Source: Terebella lapidaria (taxonomy: Eukaryota; Annelida; Polychaeta; Terebellida; Terebellidae). Taken from it: a DNA stretch of 64,000 bases. Location: positions 20,063,170 through 20,127,169 of the forward strand of contig OX424569.1 of assembly GCA_949152475.1 (NCBI GenBank), written 5' to 3'. The notes beneath the pieces were generated by a model. That model made no database searches. It saw nothing but the letters and a program-made list of their open reading frames with translations, and had not been told where the DNA came from. Below, piece after piece: positions 11,466 through 22,564 of this stretch; the first letter of the stretch is position 1; each line of letters begins with the position of its first letter. A program made the translations under genes and the position numbers.

Positions 11466-12508
11466 AGGTCCGATAACCTATTGCCGTGGCGTTGCGTCTG
11501 TTCGTCGTCCGTCCGTGATTTTTTGAACTTCGTTTCCGCGCGATAACTAAAAAACTATTCGGTCGGTAGCTCCAAAACTTTGCACGGAGGTTCATATATC
11601 AGCAGGGAAGAACCCTATCGATTTTGGGATCAATCCGTCAAACGACCTTTGACCTAGAGATCGGTAGATTTTTCGCCCAGTCACCCTTGAGGTTTCCTGC
11701 ATATCTCGAAATGGTGCATCGTAGAACAAAACTGACGTTATTTTTGGACTCGTCGCCCTAGACAAACATGTCTAAGGGGTATAGGGATGACCTTTGACCT
11801 TGACCTTGAATTTTTCTGTGCAGTTGGCATTTTGTAGAGCGAAACGGATGCTAATTTCGGACTCGTTGCCCTAGACAAACATGTCTAAGGGGTATTATGG
11901 ATGAACCTTGACCTTGAATTTTTCTGCTGAGTCGGCATTTTTCGTTTTCGTCGATATCTCGGAAATTATGCGTTGTAGAGAGAAACGGACGTTATTTTTT
12001 GACTCGTCGCCCTAGACAAATATGTCTAAGGAGTATTAGGGATGACTTTTGACCTTGAGCTGAAATTTTTTCGCCGAGTCGGCATTTTTCGTTTTCGCTG
12101 ATATCTCGGAAACGGTGCGTCGTAGCGTGAAACGGACGTTATTTTTGGACTCGTCGCTCTAGACAAACATGTCTGAAGGGTAATAGGGATGACCTGTGAC
12201 CTTGACCTTGAATTTTTTTGCTGAGTCGGCATTTTTCGTTTTCGTGGATATCTCTGAAACGATGAAACGATGCGTCGTTTCATGTGTTTCATGTGCGTCG
12301 TTTCATGTGTTTCATGCGTCGTCATGTGTTTCCTTTCCGAAAAGTTGCCGCTGCACACAATGTAAAGATGAATGATTCTTTGAACAGACAGAAATCGAAG
12401 ATTGTGGCTGAGGATGTTATTAGGGCATTTCGGCCCGAAATGCCATGTCACCTACAATGCTTGAAACCAAAATTGTCCGGTAACCTATCTTAGCCCTTGG
12501 GCTAATTT
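11466..12508 (+). mobile_element. HtA element, core I (147-bp repeat family)
   Basis: The 5' end keeps only the second arm of the head hairpin (GGTCCGATAACCTATTG at 11467), followed by a GTTCGTCGTCCGTCC microsatellite. The core has about four copies of a unit with GACAAACATGTCTAAGG at 11761, 11874, 12014 and 12162. The regular unit is 147 bp; the first spacings are shortened by deletions. The 3' end is GTCCGGTAACCT at about 12476, then the hairpin TAGCCCTTGGGCTA and a T-run. A GCGTCGTTTCATGTG simple repeat lies at about 12265-12325. No coding capacity. Confidence 0.75.
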
Positions 12509-12528
12509 TTTTTTTTCTTTTTTTTTTT

Positions 12529-15391
12529 AGGTTACCGGACCTATGGTCCGATAACCTATTGGCGTGGCGTTGCGTCCGTCGTCCGTCGTCGTCGTCGTCG
12601 TCCACATTTTTATCTTTTTTGTTTACGGGCGAATTTTTCTGAAATTTTGCACAAAAATACTTAAAAATAATTCAAGAAGGAGGTATTTTTTAGTTTTTTA
12701 GGTTACCGGACCTATGGTCCGATAACCTATTGGCATGGCGTTGCGTCCGTCGTCCGTCGTCCGTCGTCGTCCGTCGTCGTCCGTCGTCGTCGTCGTCGTC
12801 GTCCACATTTTCATCTTTTTTGTTTACGGGCGAATTTTTCTGAAATTTTGCAGAAAAATACTTAAAAATAATTCAAGAAGGAGGTATTTTTTAGTTTTTT
12901 GATTTTCGCATTTTTTTCAAAATGGCGGCCGTTTTCGACGAAAAATGCCTGATTTTGGACTTTGGCGGCCATTTTCTCAAAATCTGTTCAGTAACTTTTT
13001 TTCTTTTTGATACATAAGACTCCTCATATGTACTTCTATGTTGTCTATAAATTTCGTTGCGCTTGAATCGCTCGAAGTGGGCCATTTTGGCCCAAACTCG
13101 GCCCAAATGGGACTTTCCCATGTTAAATTCTCCTATGCTTTATAATGGGACACATTATGCCTAATATCTCACTTGATATTGAGATTAGAGACTAGGAATC
13201 AATTGTGGACATATAGGAAATGATATATGCTGAATATTCTCGTGACCTTGAATTTGACCTCTGACCTCAGTTTCAAGGTCAGAGCACAAAATGGCTTATA
13301 TCTCGCTTATTATCGACTCTACAGCTTAGGAATCAATTGTGGACATATAGGAAATAATATATGCTGAATATTCTCGTGACCTTGAATTTGACCTTTGACC
13401 TCAGTTTCAAGGTCAGAGCACAAAATGGCTTATATATCGCTTATTATCGACTCTACAGCTTAGGAATCAATTGTGGACATATAGGAAATGATATATACTG
13501 AATATTCTGATGACCTTGAATTTGACCTTCGAACTCATTTTCAAGGTCACAGGACAAAATGGCTAATATCTCGCTTGTTATCGACTTTACATCTTGGAAA
13601 TCAATTATGAACATATAGGAAATGATATATGCAGATTATTGTCATGACCTTGAATTTGACCTTTGACCTCATTTTCAAGGTCACAGGACAAAATGGCTAA
13701 TATCTCACTTATTATCGATTTTACAGCTTAGGAATCAATTGTGGACATATAGGAAATGATATATGCTGAATATTCTCGTGACCTTGAATTTGACCTCTGA
13801 CCTCATTTTCAAGGTCCAAGGACAAACTGGCTCATATCTAGCTCCTCTATTGACTGTATGGCTTGGGAATCAATTGTGGACATGATATAGGAAATGATAT
13901 ACATTGAATATTTTGATGATCTTGAATTTGACCTTTGCCCTTTCATTTCCAAGGCCACAGCACAAAATTGCTGATATCTCTCTGATTATTGAATTTACGG
14001 CTTAGCAATCAACTGTGGACATGATATATGCTTAATGTTATATATGCTGAATATTCTCTTGACCTTGAATTCAAGCAGTGACCTGGCTAACATCTAAAAT
14101 ATTAAACATTGTCCGGTAACCTATCTTTGGCCCTTGGCCTAATTTTTATTTTCACATTTTTTTCAAAATGGCGGCCGTTTTCGACGAAAAATGCCTGATT
14201 TTGGACTTTGACGGCCATTTTCTCAAAAGCTGTTCAGTAACTTTTTTTCTTTTTGATACATAAGACTCCTCATATGTACTTCTATGACGTCTATAAATTT
14301 CGTTGCGCTTGAATCGCTCGAAGTGGGCCATTTTGGCCTAAACTCGGCCCAAATGGGACTTTCCCATGTTAAATTCTCCTATGCTTCATAATGGGACACA
14401 TTATGCCTAATATCTCACTTGATATTGAGATTAGAGACTAGGAATCAATTGTGGACATATAGGAAATGATATATGCTGAATATTCTCGTGACCTTGAATT
14501 TGACCTCTGACCTCAGTTTCAAGGTCAGAGCACAAAATGGCTTATATCTCGACTCTACAGCTTAGGAATCAATTGTGGACATATAGGAAATAATATATGC
14601 TGAATATTCTCGTGACCTTGAATTTGACCTCTGACCTCAGTTTCAAGGTCAGAGCACAAAATGGCTTATATCTCGCTTATTATCGACTCTACAGCTTAGG
14701 AATCAATTGTGGACATATAGGAAATGATATATACTGAATATTCTGATGACCTTGAATTTGACCTTCGAACTCATTTTCAAGGTCACAGGACAAAATGGCT
14801 AATATCTCGCTTGTTATCGACTTTACAGCTTAGCAATCAATTATGAACATATAAGAAATGATATATGCAGATTATTGTCATGACCTTGAATTTGACCTTT
14901 GACCTCATTTTCAAGGTCACAGGACAAAATGGCTAATATCTCACTTATTATCGATTTTACAGCTTAGGAATCAATTGTGGACATATAGGAAATGATATAT
15001 GCTGAATATTCTCGTGACCTTGAATTTGACCTCTGACCTCATTTCCAAGGTCCAAGGACAAACTGGCTCATATCTTGCTCCTCTATTGACTGTATGGCTT
15101 GGGAATCAATTGTGGACATGATATACATGATATAGAAAATGATATACACTGAATATTTTGATGACCTTGAATTTGACCTTTGCCCCTTCATTTTCAAGGC
15201 TACAGCATAAAATTGCTAATATCTCTCTGATTATTGAACTTACAGCTTAGCAATCAACTGTGGACATGATATATGCTTAATGTTATATATGCTGAATATT
15301 CTCTTGACCTTGAATTCAACCAGTGACCTGGCTAACACCTAAAATATTAAACATTGTCCGGTAACCTATCTTTGGCCCTTGGCCTAATTTT
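12529..15391 (+). mobile_element. HtA element, core II, interrupted by a nested HtA
   Basis: The head hairpin AGGTTACCGGACC / GGTCCGATAACCT starts at 12529, followed by a GTCGTCGTC microsatellite. After TAGTTTTT at 12699 the element is broken by another HtA (12700-14146) and resumes at about 14147 exactly where it stopped. It then runs through a YY1-like head module and about seven copies of a roughly 134-bp unit. It ends with GTCCGGTAACCT at about 15356 and the hairpin GGCCCTTGGCC. Each unit contains a GTGGACATATAGGAAATGAT word and an inverted TGACCTTGAA ... TTTCAAGGTCA pair. Host and guest are very similar in sequence, so the insertion is probably young. Confidence 0.8.
12700..14146 (+). 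mobile_element. HtA element, core II, nested in 12529-15391
   Basis: This copy is complete: head hairpin at 12700, microsatellite to about 12808, then TTTTGTTTACGGGCGAATTT. The CAAAATGGCGGCC module is at about 12919 and core units with AATCAATTGT lie at 13197, 13331, 13464, 13599 and 13733 (spacing 133-135 bp). The last units are more diverged. The 3' end is GTCCGGTAACC at 14111, hairpin GGCCCTTGGCC, then the T-run. It was inserted into a T-run of the host in the same orientation. Confidence 0.85.
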
Positions 15392-15607
15392 TCCTAAAAT
15401 ACCAAATTTTCGATGTCGGCCACTTTGAAAAAGGCCATAAAAAATTTAGCCCAGGAGAAAATTTTACACACCCTCTGAAAAAAGTTGTCTTTGACCATTA
15501 TGAAGCCATATCAATCGTCAGAAAAATCTGTACTATGTTTCCACCCTGTGTGAAATTTCGTCCTGACTCAAATTGTCCGGTTACCTATCTCAGCCTTTGG
15601 ACTAATT
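15392..15607 (+). mobile_element. 3' remnant of another HtA element
   Basis: After the preceding tail, about 180 bp of sequence unlike cores I-III leads to a further HtA 3' end: TTGTCCGGTTACCT at about 15572, then a decayed hairpin AGCCTTTGGACT. Its 5' end is not identifiable in the window. Confidence 0.6.
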
Positions 15608-15609
15608 TT

Positions 15610-15681
15610 AGGTTACCGGACCTATGATTCAAAATTAGGCGTGGCGTTGCGTCCGTCGTCGTCGTCGTCCACATTTTTATT
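15610..15681 (+). mobile_element. HtA 5' head broken by an HtC insertion
   Basis: AGGTTACCGGACCTATG at 15610 is followed by a disturbed second arm and a GTCGTCGTCGTCC microsatellite, up to CACATTTTTAT. HtC begins there. The words that normally follow (CTTTTTTGTTTAC) appear on the far side of HtC at 18178 and again at 20065. One head thus faces two bodies, so the original nesting order is not fully resolvable. Confidence 0.65.
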
Positions 15682-18177
15682 ACTTGCCGGAATCTAAAGA
15701 TTTCGGCAAGTATGTTGGTCGGTTGGTTTGTTTGTGTGTTTGTGTGTTTGTGTGTTTGTCTGTACGCCCTCTAGCGTCCACAGTTTTTGCTTGATTCTTC
15801 CCAAACTTGGTGTGCATATTCTCTAGGATGATGGCTCGCGACTGCACGTTTTTGGTGATTCTAGGTCCAAGGTCAAGGTCAAGGTCACGCAAAAGGATGA
15901 AAACACATAAGTGGCCATAATTCCGGTTCTATTCGTGATAGAGACTTCAAACCAAGTTCATATTGTAGATAAACTCGAGTTCTATCTTATGTGACCTTGA
16001 CCTTGACATTTGACCTTGACCTTGAGAAGTTCGCCTTGAGGTGAATGTCAAGGTCAAGTACGAAGGTCGGCGCACCATATCGAGTAGTATATCGTTTGAA
16101 AGGTCTTGAGCCCCTGATTGCAGTGATACCTTATTTTTGGCGCTGCGACGTACACTGACGTCACAATGACGTCATAAACGTCAAATTTCCGAAATTTCAA
16201 AAGGCCATAACATCTCCAATACTGTATGGAATCTCTTGAAACTTGATATGCATATTGACAGCAATGACCTCTACGAATTTAAGTACAAAGGTCAAAGGTC
16301 AAGGTCAAGGTCATCGAAATCCCAGAAAAACACGTTTCCGGTAATAACATCTGTTTAAATTGTCGTAAGTTCATGAAATTTGAACCATATTATTCAGAAG
16401 AGGTTTAGCAATCGGACGTATATGTCAATTTCATGATTGACCTTGAACTTGGTCAGGAAAATATGGTCATATGAGGAGAACTTCAAGGTCAAATTTTCAA
16501 ACTGACTAAAACCTATCAAGTAGTATATCAAATGAAAGGTCTTGATTCCCTGGTACATACTTTCTCATCAGTTTTGAGGTGTGACGTTTATTGACGTCAC
16601 AGTGACGTCATAAACGTTAATTTTTCAAAATTTCAAACAGTCATAGTGTCCACAAATCTTGTTCGATTCTGATGAAATTATACAGGTATAATATATGTCT
16701 TCATGCACAGGCAATGCACAATTTTCGTGACTCAAGGTCGAAGGTCAAGGTCAAGGTCACGCAAAATGTTAAAAACACATAAGTGGCCATAACTTCTGGT
16801 CTAATTGTCCTAGAGACTTCAAATCAAGTGCATATCGTAGATAAACTCGAGTTCTATCTTTTGTGGCTTGACCTTGACTTTTGACCTTGACCTTGAGAAG
16901 TTTGTATGAGGTCGAAGTCAAGGTCAAATACGAAGTTCAGTGCACCATATCGAGTAGTATATCATTTGAAAGGCCTTGAGCCCATGATTCCAATGGTACC
17001 TTATTTTCGGCGCCGCGACGTAAACTAACGTTACAATGACGTCATCAACGTCAAATTTCCGAAATTTCAAAAGGCCATAACATCGTCAATACTGTATAGA
17101 ATCTCCTGAAACTTGATATGCATATTGACAGCAATGACCTCTACGAAATTGAGTACAAAGGTCAAAGGTCAAGGTCAAGGTCATCAAAATCCCAGAAAAA
17201 CACGTTTCCGGTGATAATGTCCGTTTGAATTGCCGTAGGTTCATGAAATTTGAACCATGTCATTCAGAAGAGGTGTAGCAATTGGGCATATATGTCAAAA
17301 TCATGATTGACCTTGAACTTGGTCAGGAAAATAAGGTCATATGAGGAAAACTTCAAGGTCAAACTTTAAAACTAACTGAAACCTATCAAGTAGTATATCA
17401 AATGAAAGGTCTTTATTCCCTGGTACATACTTTCTCATCAGTTTTGAGATGTGACGTTTATTGACGTCACAGTGACGTCATAAACGTTAACTTTTCGAAA
17501 TTTCAAACGGTCATAGTGTCCACAAATCTTGTTCGATTCTGATGAAATTATACAGGTATAATATATGTCTTCATGCACAGGCAATGCACAATTTTCGATC
17601 TCAAGGCCAAAGGTCAAGATCAAGGAAAAGGTCAAAATCACATAAATGGCCATAATTTCGGAACTAATCGCCATAAAGAGTTCAAACTAGGACCATGTTG
17701 TAGCATATGAAGAGGTCTTTTTTATGTGTCTATGAATGTGACCTTTGACCTTGACCTTGAGAAGTTCGGCATAGGTCAATGCCATGTACGAAGGTCAGTG
17801 CACCCTATCAAGTAGCATACTATAAGAAAGGTCTTGGTCTCCTGCTTCCAGTGATATCTTATTTTAGGCGCTATGACATTCAGTGACGTCACAAAGACGT
17901 CATCAACGTCAGATTTTCAAAATTTCAATAAACCAAATCCCAGAAAAAACACATTCTTGGTAATGACTTCTGCTTGAATCTTTGTATGCTCATGAAATTT
18001 GGATTATATCATTCAGAATAGGCATGACACACAGACTTATATGTTAAATGCATGATATAGCTTGAACTTGGTCAGAAAAATGAAGTCACATCAGCAAACT
18101 TTCAAGGTCAAATTTTGAAAATCATTGAAACCTGTCAAATATCCATTCCGGCAAGTGTGTGGCCTATGGCCTCTCGT
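15682..18177 (+). mobile_element. HtC element (2.5 kb), nested in HtA
   Basis: The 5' end ACTTGCCGGAA (15682) folds on TTTCGGCAAGT 9 bp later, followed by a TTTGTGTGTTTG microsatellite (about 15725-15760). The 3' end is TTCCGGCAAGT (about 18145), the exact inverse of the 5' repeat, then the hairpin TGGCCTATGGCC. The core is made of loosely repeated units of about 430 bp, alternating in two forms. Units are marked by TGACGTCA pairs at 16156/16167, 16592/16603, 17026/17037 (first member decayed), 17462/17473 and 17884/17895 (second member decayed). Runs of AAGGTCAAGGTCAAGGTCA also recur. The element interrupts an HtA copy between CACATTTTTAT and CTTTTTTG. No protein is encoded. Confidence 0.8.
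16156..16174. promoter_or_regulatory. Paired TGACGTCA (CRE-like) sites
   Basis: Two perfect TGACGTCA palindromes (16156-16163 and 16167-16174) are offset by 11 bp, one helical turn. The same perfect pair with the same offset occurs at 16592/16603 and 17462/17473; one member is decayed at 17026/17037 and 17884/17895. TGACGTCA is the established CREB/ATF consensus. Any binding here is inference. Confidence 0.45.
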
Positions 18178-20063
18178 CTTTTTTGTTTACTGGCGAATTT
18201 TTCTGAAATTTTGCAGAAAAATACTTAAAAATAATTCAAGAAGGAGGTATTTTTTAGTTTTTTGATTTTCGCTTTTTCTTCAAAATGGCGGCCGTTTTCG
18301 ACGGAAAAGGCCTGATTTTGGACTTTGGCGGCCATTTTCTCAAAATCTGTTCAGTAACTTTTTTTCTCTTTGATACATAAGACTCCTCATATGTACTTCT
18401 ATGATGTCTATAAATTTCGTTGCGCTTGAATCGCTCGAAGTGGGCCATTTTGGCCCAAACTCGGCCCAAATGGGACTTTCCCATGTTAAATTCTCCTATG
18501 CTTTATAATGGGACACATTAAAGCCTAATATCTCACTTAATATTGAGATTAGAGACTAGGAATCAATTGTGGACATATAGGAAATGATATATGCTGAATA
18601 TTGTCGTGACCTTGAATTTGACCTCTGACCTTGTTTTCAAGGTCAGAGCGGCCCTTTTCGTCGAAAAATGGCCAATTTTGGAATTCGACGGTCGTTTTCT
18701 CAAAATCTGTTCAGTAACTTTTTTTCTTATTGATGCATGACACTCCTCCTATGTACCCCTGTGACATGTATAAATTTCGTTGCCCTTGAATCGCTCGAAG
18801 TGGGCCATTTTGGGCCCAAACTCAGCCCAAATGGGACTTTCTCATGTTAAATTCTCCTATGCTTTATAATGGGACACATTAAGCCTAATATCTCACTTAA
18901 TATTGAAATTAGAGACTAGGAATGAATTGTGGACATATAGGAAATGATATATGCTGAATATTCTCGTGACCTTGAATTTGACTTTTGACCTCATTTTCAA
19001 GGTCACAGGACAAAATGGCTAATATCTCGCTTATTATCGACTTTACAGTTTAGGAATCAATTGTGAACATATAGGAAATGATATATGCTGAATATTTTCG
19101 TGATCTTGAATTTGACCTTTGACCTCATTTCCAAGGTCGCAGGACAAAATTGCTAATATCTCGCTTATTATCGACTTTACAGCTTAGGAATCAATTGTGA
19201 ACATATGGGAAATGATATATGCTGAATATTCTCGTGACCTTGAATTTGAGCTTTGACCTCATTTTCAAGGTCACAGGACAAAATGGCTGATATCTTGCTT
19301 ATTAGCGACTTTACAGCTTAGGAATCAATTGTGAACATATAGGAAATGATATATGCTGAAAATGCTCGTGACCTTGAATTTGACCTTTAACCTATTTTCA
19401 AGGTCACAAGACAAAATGGCCAATATCTTGCTTATTAGCGACTTTACAGCTTAGGAATCAATTGTGAACATATAGGAAATGATATATGCTGAAAATGCTC
19501 GTGACCTTGAATTTGACCTTTGACTTATTTTCAAGATCACAGGACAAAATGGCCAATATCTTGCTTATTAGCGACTTTACAGCTTAGGAATTAATTGTGA
19601 ACATATAGGAAATGATATATGCTGAAAATTCTCATGACCTTGAATTTGACCTTTGACCTCATTTTCAAGGTCAACAGGACAAAATGGCTAATATCTTGCT
19701 TATTATCGACTTTACAGCTTAGGAATCAATTGTGACCATATAGGAAATGATATATTCTGAATATTTTAATGATATTGAATTTGACCTTTGACCTAAATTT
19801 CAAGGTCAGTCATTTTATTTTCAAAGTCAGATTACAAAATGGCTTATATCTCGCTTATTATCAAATTTACAGCTTAGGGGTCCATATCATATAGGAAATG
19901 ATGTATGCTGAATAGTTTGGTGATCTAGAATTTAACCTTTGATCCCATTTTCACGGTTAGAGATATGGCGATTTCAGTGGTCACCTTGAATTTGACTTTC
20001 AACTTTCTCGGCTCAACTCTGTATATTTCTCCGGTAACCTTACTAGCCCATTGGGCTCAATTT
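18178..20063 (+). mobile_element. HtA element body, core II
   Basis: The body starts at CTTTTTTGTTTAC without its own head. It carries two successive head modules (18290 and about 18650, each with GTTTTC and TCAAAATCTGTTCAGTAAC). Seven to eight core units of about 133 bp follow. The 3' end TCCGGTAACC at about 20031 with hairpin AGCCCATTGGGCT belongs to a tail subtype shared with 29470-29524, 45140-45190 and 53370-53424. Confidence 0.7.
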
Positions 20064-21393
20064 TATCTTTTTTGTTTACGGGCGAATTTTTCTGAAATTT
20101 TGCACATAAATACTTAAAAATAATTCAACAAGAGGAGTTATTTTTTATTTTTTTGATTTTCGCATTTTTTTCAAAATGGTGGTCGTTTTCGATGAAAAAT
20201 GCCTGATTTTGGATTTTGGCGGCCATTTTCTCAAAATATGTTCAGTAACTTTTTTTCTTTTTGATACATAAGACTCCTCATATGTACTCTTATGATGTCT
20301 GTAAATTTCGTTGCGCTTGAATCGCTCGAAGTGGGCCATTTTGGCCCATACTCGGCCCAAATGGGACTTTCCCATGTTAAATTCTCCTATGCTTTATAAT
20401 GGGACACATTATGCCTAATATCTCACTTGATATTGAGATCAGAGACTAGGAATCAATTGTGGACACATAGGAAATGATATATGCTGAATATTCTCGTGAC
20501 CTTGAATTTGACCTCTGACCTCAGTTTCAAGGTCATAGCACAAAATGGCTTATATCTCGCTTATTATCGACTCTACAGTTTAGGAATCAATTGTGGACAT
20601 ATAGGAAATAATATATGCTGAATATTCTCGTGACCTTGAATTTGACCTCTGACCTCAGTTTCAAGGTCAGAGCACAAAGTGGTTTATATCTCGCTTATTA
20701 TCGACTCTACAGCTTAGGAATCAATTGTGGACATATAGGAAATGATATATGCTGAATATTCTGATGACCTTGAATTTGACTTTCGACCTCATTTTCAAGG
20801 TCACAGGACAAAATGGCTAATATCTCGCTTGTTATCGACTTTACAGCTTAGCAATCAATTATGAACATATAAGAAATGATATATGCAGATTATTGTCATG
20901 ACCTTGAATTTGACCTTTGACCTCATTTTCAAGGTCACAGGACAAAATGGCTAATATCTCACTTATTATCGATTTTACAGCTTAGGAATCAATTGTGGAC
21001 ATATAGGAAATGATATATGCTGAATATTCTCGTGACCTTGAATTTGACCTCTGACCTCATTTTCCAGATCCAAGGACAAACTGGCTCATCCTCTATTGAC
21101 TGTATGGCTTGGGAATCAATTGTGGACATGATATACAAAATGATATACATTGAATATTTTGATGATCTTGAATTTGACCTTTGCCCCTTCATTTTCAAGG
21201 CCACAGCACAAAATTGCTAATATCTCTCTGATTATTGAATTTACAGCTTAGCAATCAACTGTGGACATGATATATGCTTAATGTTATATATGCTGAATAT
21301 TCTCTTGACCTTGAATTCAACCAGTGACCTGGCTAACATCTAAAATATTAAACATTGTCCGGTAACCTATCTTCGGCCCTTGGCCTAATTTTT
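20064..21393 (+). mobile_element. HtA element body, core II
   Basis: A second headless body begins ATCTTTTTTGTTTACGGG. It has one head module, core units at about 20452, 20586, 20719, 20853 and 20988, then the diverged last units. It ends GTCCGGTAACC at about 21358 with hairpin GGCCCTTGGCC. The head at 15610 may belong to this copy. Confidence 0.7.
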
Positions 21394-21444
21394 TTCATGC
21401 TTTACCCTGAAATGCCTTCAAGGCCTTTAGGCCTTGACGTCTAG
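21394..21444 (+). mobile_element. Canonical Helitron-like 3' end (CTAG|T)
   Basis: The hairpin AAGGCCTTTAGGCCTT is followed by GACGT and CTAG (21441-21444), with T next. This is the textbook Helitron terminus: hairpin, short gap, CTRR, insertion before T. Nearly the same 50 bp ends another element at 32895-32946. The body upstream has been overrun by HtA, so the 5' end is not located. Confidence 0.65.
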
Positions 21445-22248
21445 TTATTTATTTGTTCCATAGAATATTGCTAATATCACTTAAGCGTGTATTACTTATA
21501 CGATATTGGTGTTTACCGCATGCTGATTGGTTGAAACGTTGTCACGTGAGCTCGCATAAAATTACGTAATTCTGCAGGTGACCCGCGGAATCTTATATTG
21601 GTCCCTCTAGCAGCCTAATATAACTTTCCACGGGTCTGCTGCTACATTTGCTGTTATTTTTGTTTCAAACACTTCAGAAACATCACGTCGGGTTTGAAAA
21701 TGTTTAAATTAATTATGCGTTTCAGTAGGAGTTGAGGGGCGTGATTTGACTACTGTCGTATAATAAGGCAAATATGGGGGCTAGGTTTCATACAATATCA
21801 CTTTTTATGGCACTTCTGAAAATTATATGGCACTCCGGAGATGCCAACCATTACGATTTTGGCGTAATGTTTACAATTTTCAGAGGTAGATTACGCTATT
21901 ACGACTCCTGCGGCATTCATTACGATTTATTGCTCATCCGAAAAAAATTGTGGTTAATAAAAAAATTTAATGACACGAACGAGTCACCGTAGTTTTATGG
22001 CATGAACCAGGGGAATTCCGTGGGGTAATCTCTTCCATCGTATGACGTATGAGGGCATGGACCAATCAGCGCCTCGTTTCGGGTTGGTCTCATCACTATA
22101 TTCAATGGATCTTACATGGCGTGCAACGTGTTACGTTCAAAATTGTTATGAATGCCCTTTGATGTACTCTTCATTGCGACACCTTTCGCACATACTTTTT
22201 TGTCACTTAGCTATTTTGCTGTAGTTAACCGGACCTTTTGAAATAAAA
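21445..22248. other. Single-copy non-coding stretch
   Basis: No HtA, HtB or HtC sequence. Short + strand frames (21774-21992 and 22042-22224) show no domain. This may be part of the original flank of the fragment at 22249. Confidence 0.35.
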
Positions 22249-22480
22249 ATGTCCGACTCGACGCGATCATGTTCTTCATCAGCGGATTCCTTCATATCAT
22301 ATCTGTTGATGAAAAGAACGGAACAAAGAGATTATGGACACCAGTGGCCTTGCATTTCTAAATTGAAAGTGGGAGTATCCTACGCATCTTGCAGCACGTG
22401 TCATGTAGATTTCTCGGTCGCCCACGGGGGTCGAAATGACTGCCAAAAAACACTCAACACTGATTTGCAGTTGAGTCGTC
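22249..22480 (+). pseudogene. BED-like zinc finger fragment (hAT-type transposase or derived protein)
   Basis: The + strand frame from the ATG at 22249 has a Ser-rich start, then WPCISKLKVG and a finger CSTCHVDFSVAHGGRNDC. This resembles the atypical BED-like finger (Cys-x2-Cys, DFSIAHGGRND, then Lys-His) seen at the N-terminus of many hAT-related proteins. The expected histidine after GRNDCQK is lost: a run of six A at about 22445-22450 shifts the frame. Removing one A conceptually would restore a Lys-His, so I read it as frameshifted. No catalytic domain follows before HtA at 22565. A spliced gene is possible but not supported here. Confidence 0.5.
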
Positions 22481-22564
22481 CAAACATCTAAGTGGTTGTT
22501 GTCTACGCATTATATTCGCTGAAAAGAACAATAAAGTAATTGGAAAGAGTTTCTTCATGTTTTT

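Noticed and set aside
12585-12810. CGTCGTCC microsatellite as an independent expansion locus
   Set aside because: The same microsatellite type sits at the same place after nearly every HtA and HtB head, so it is part of the element.
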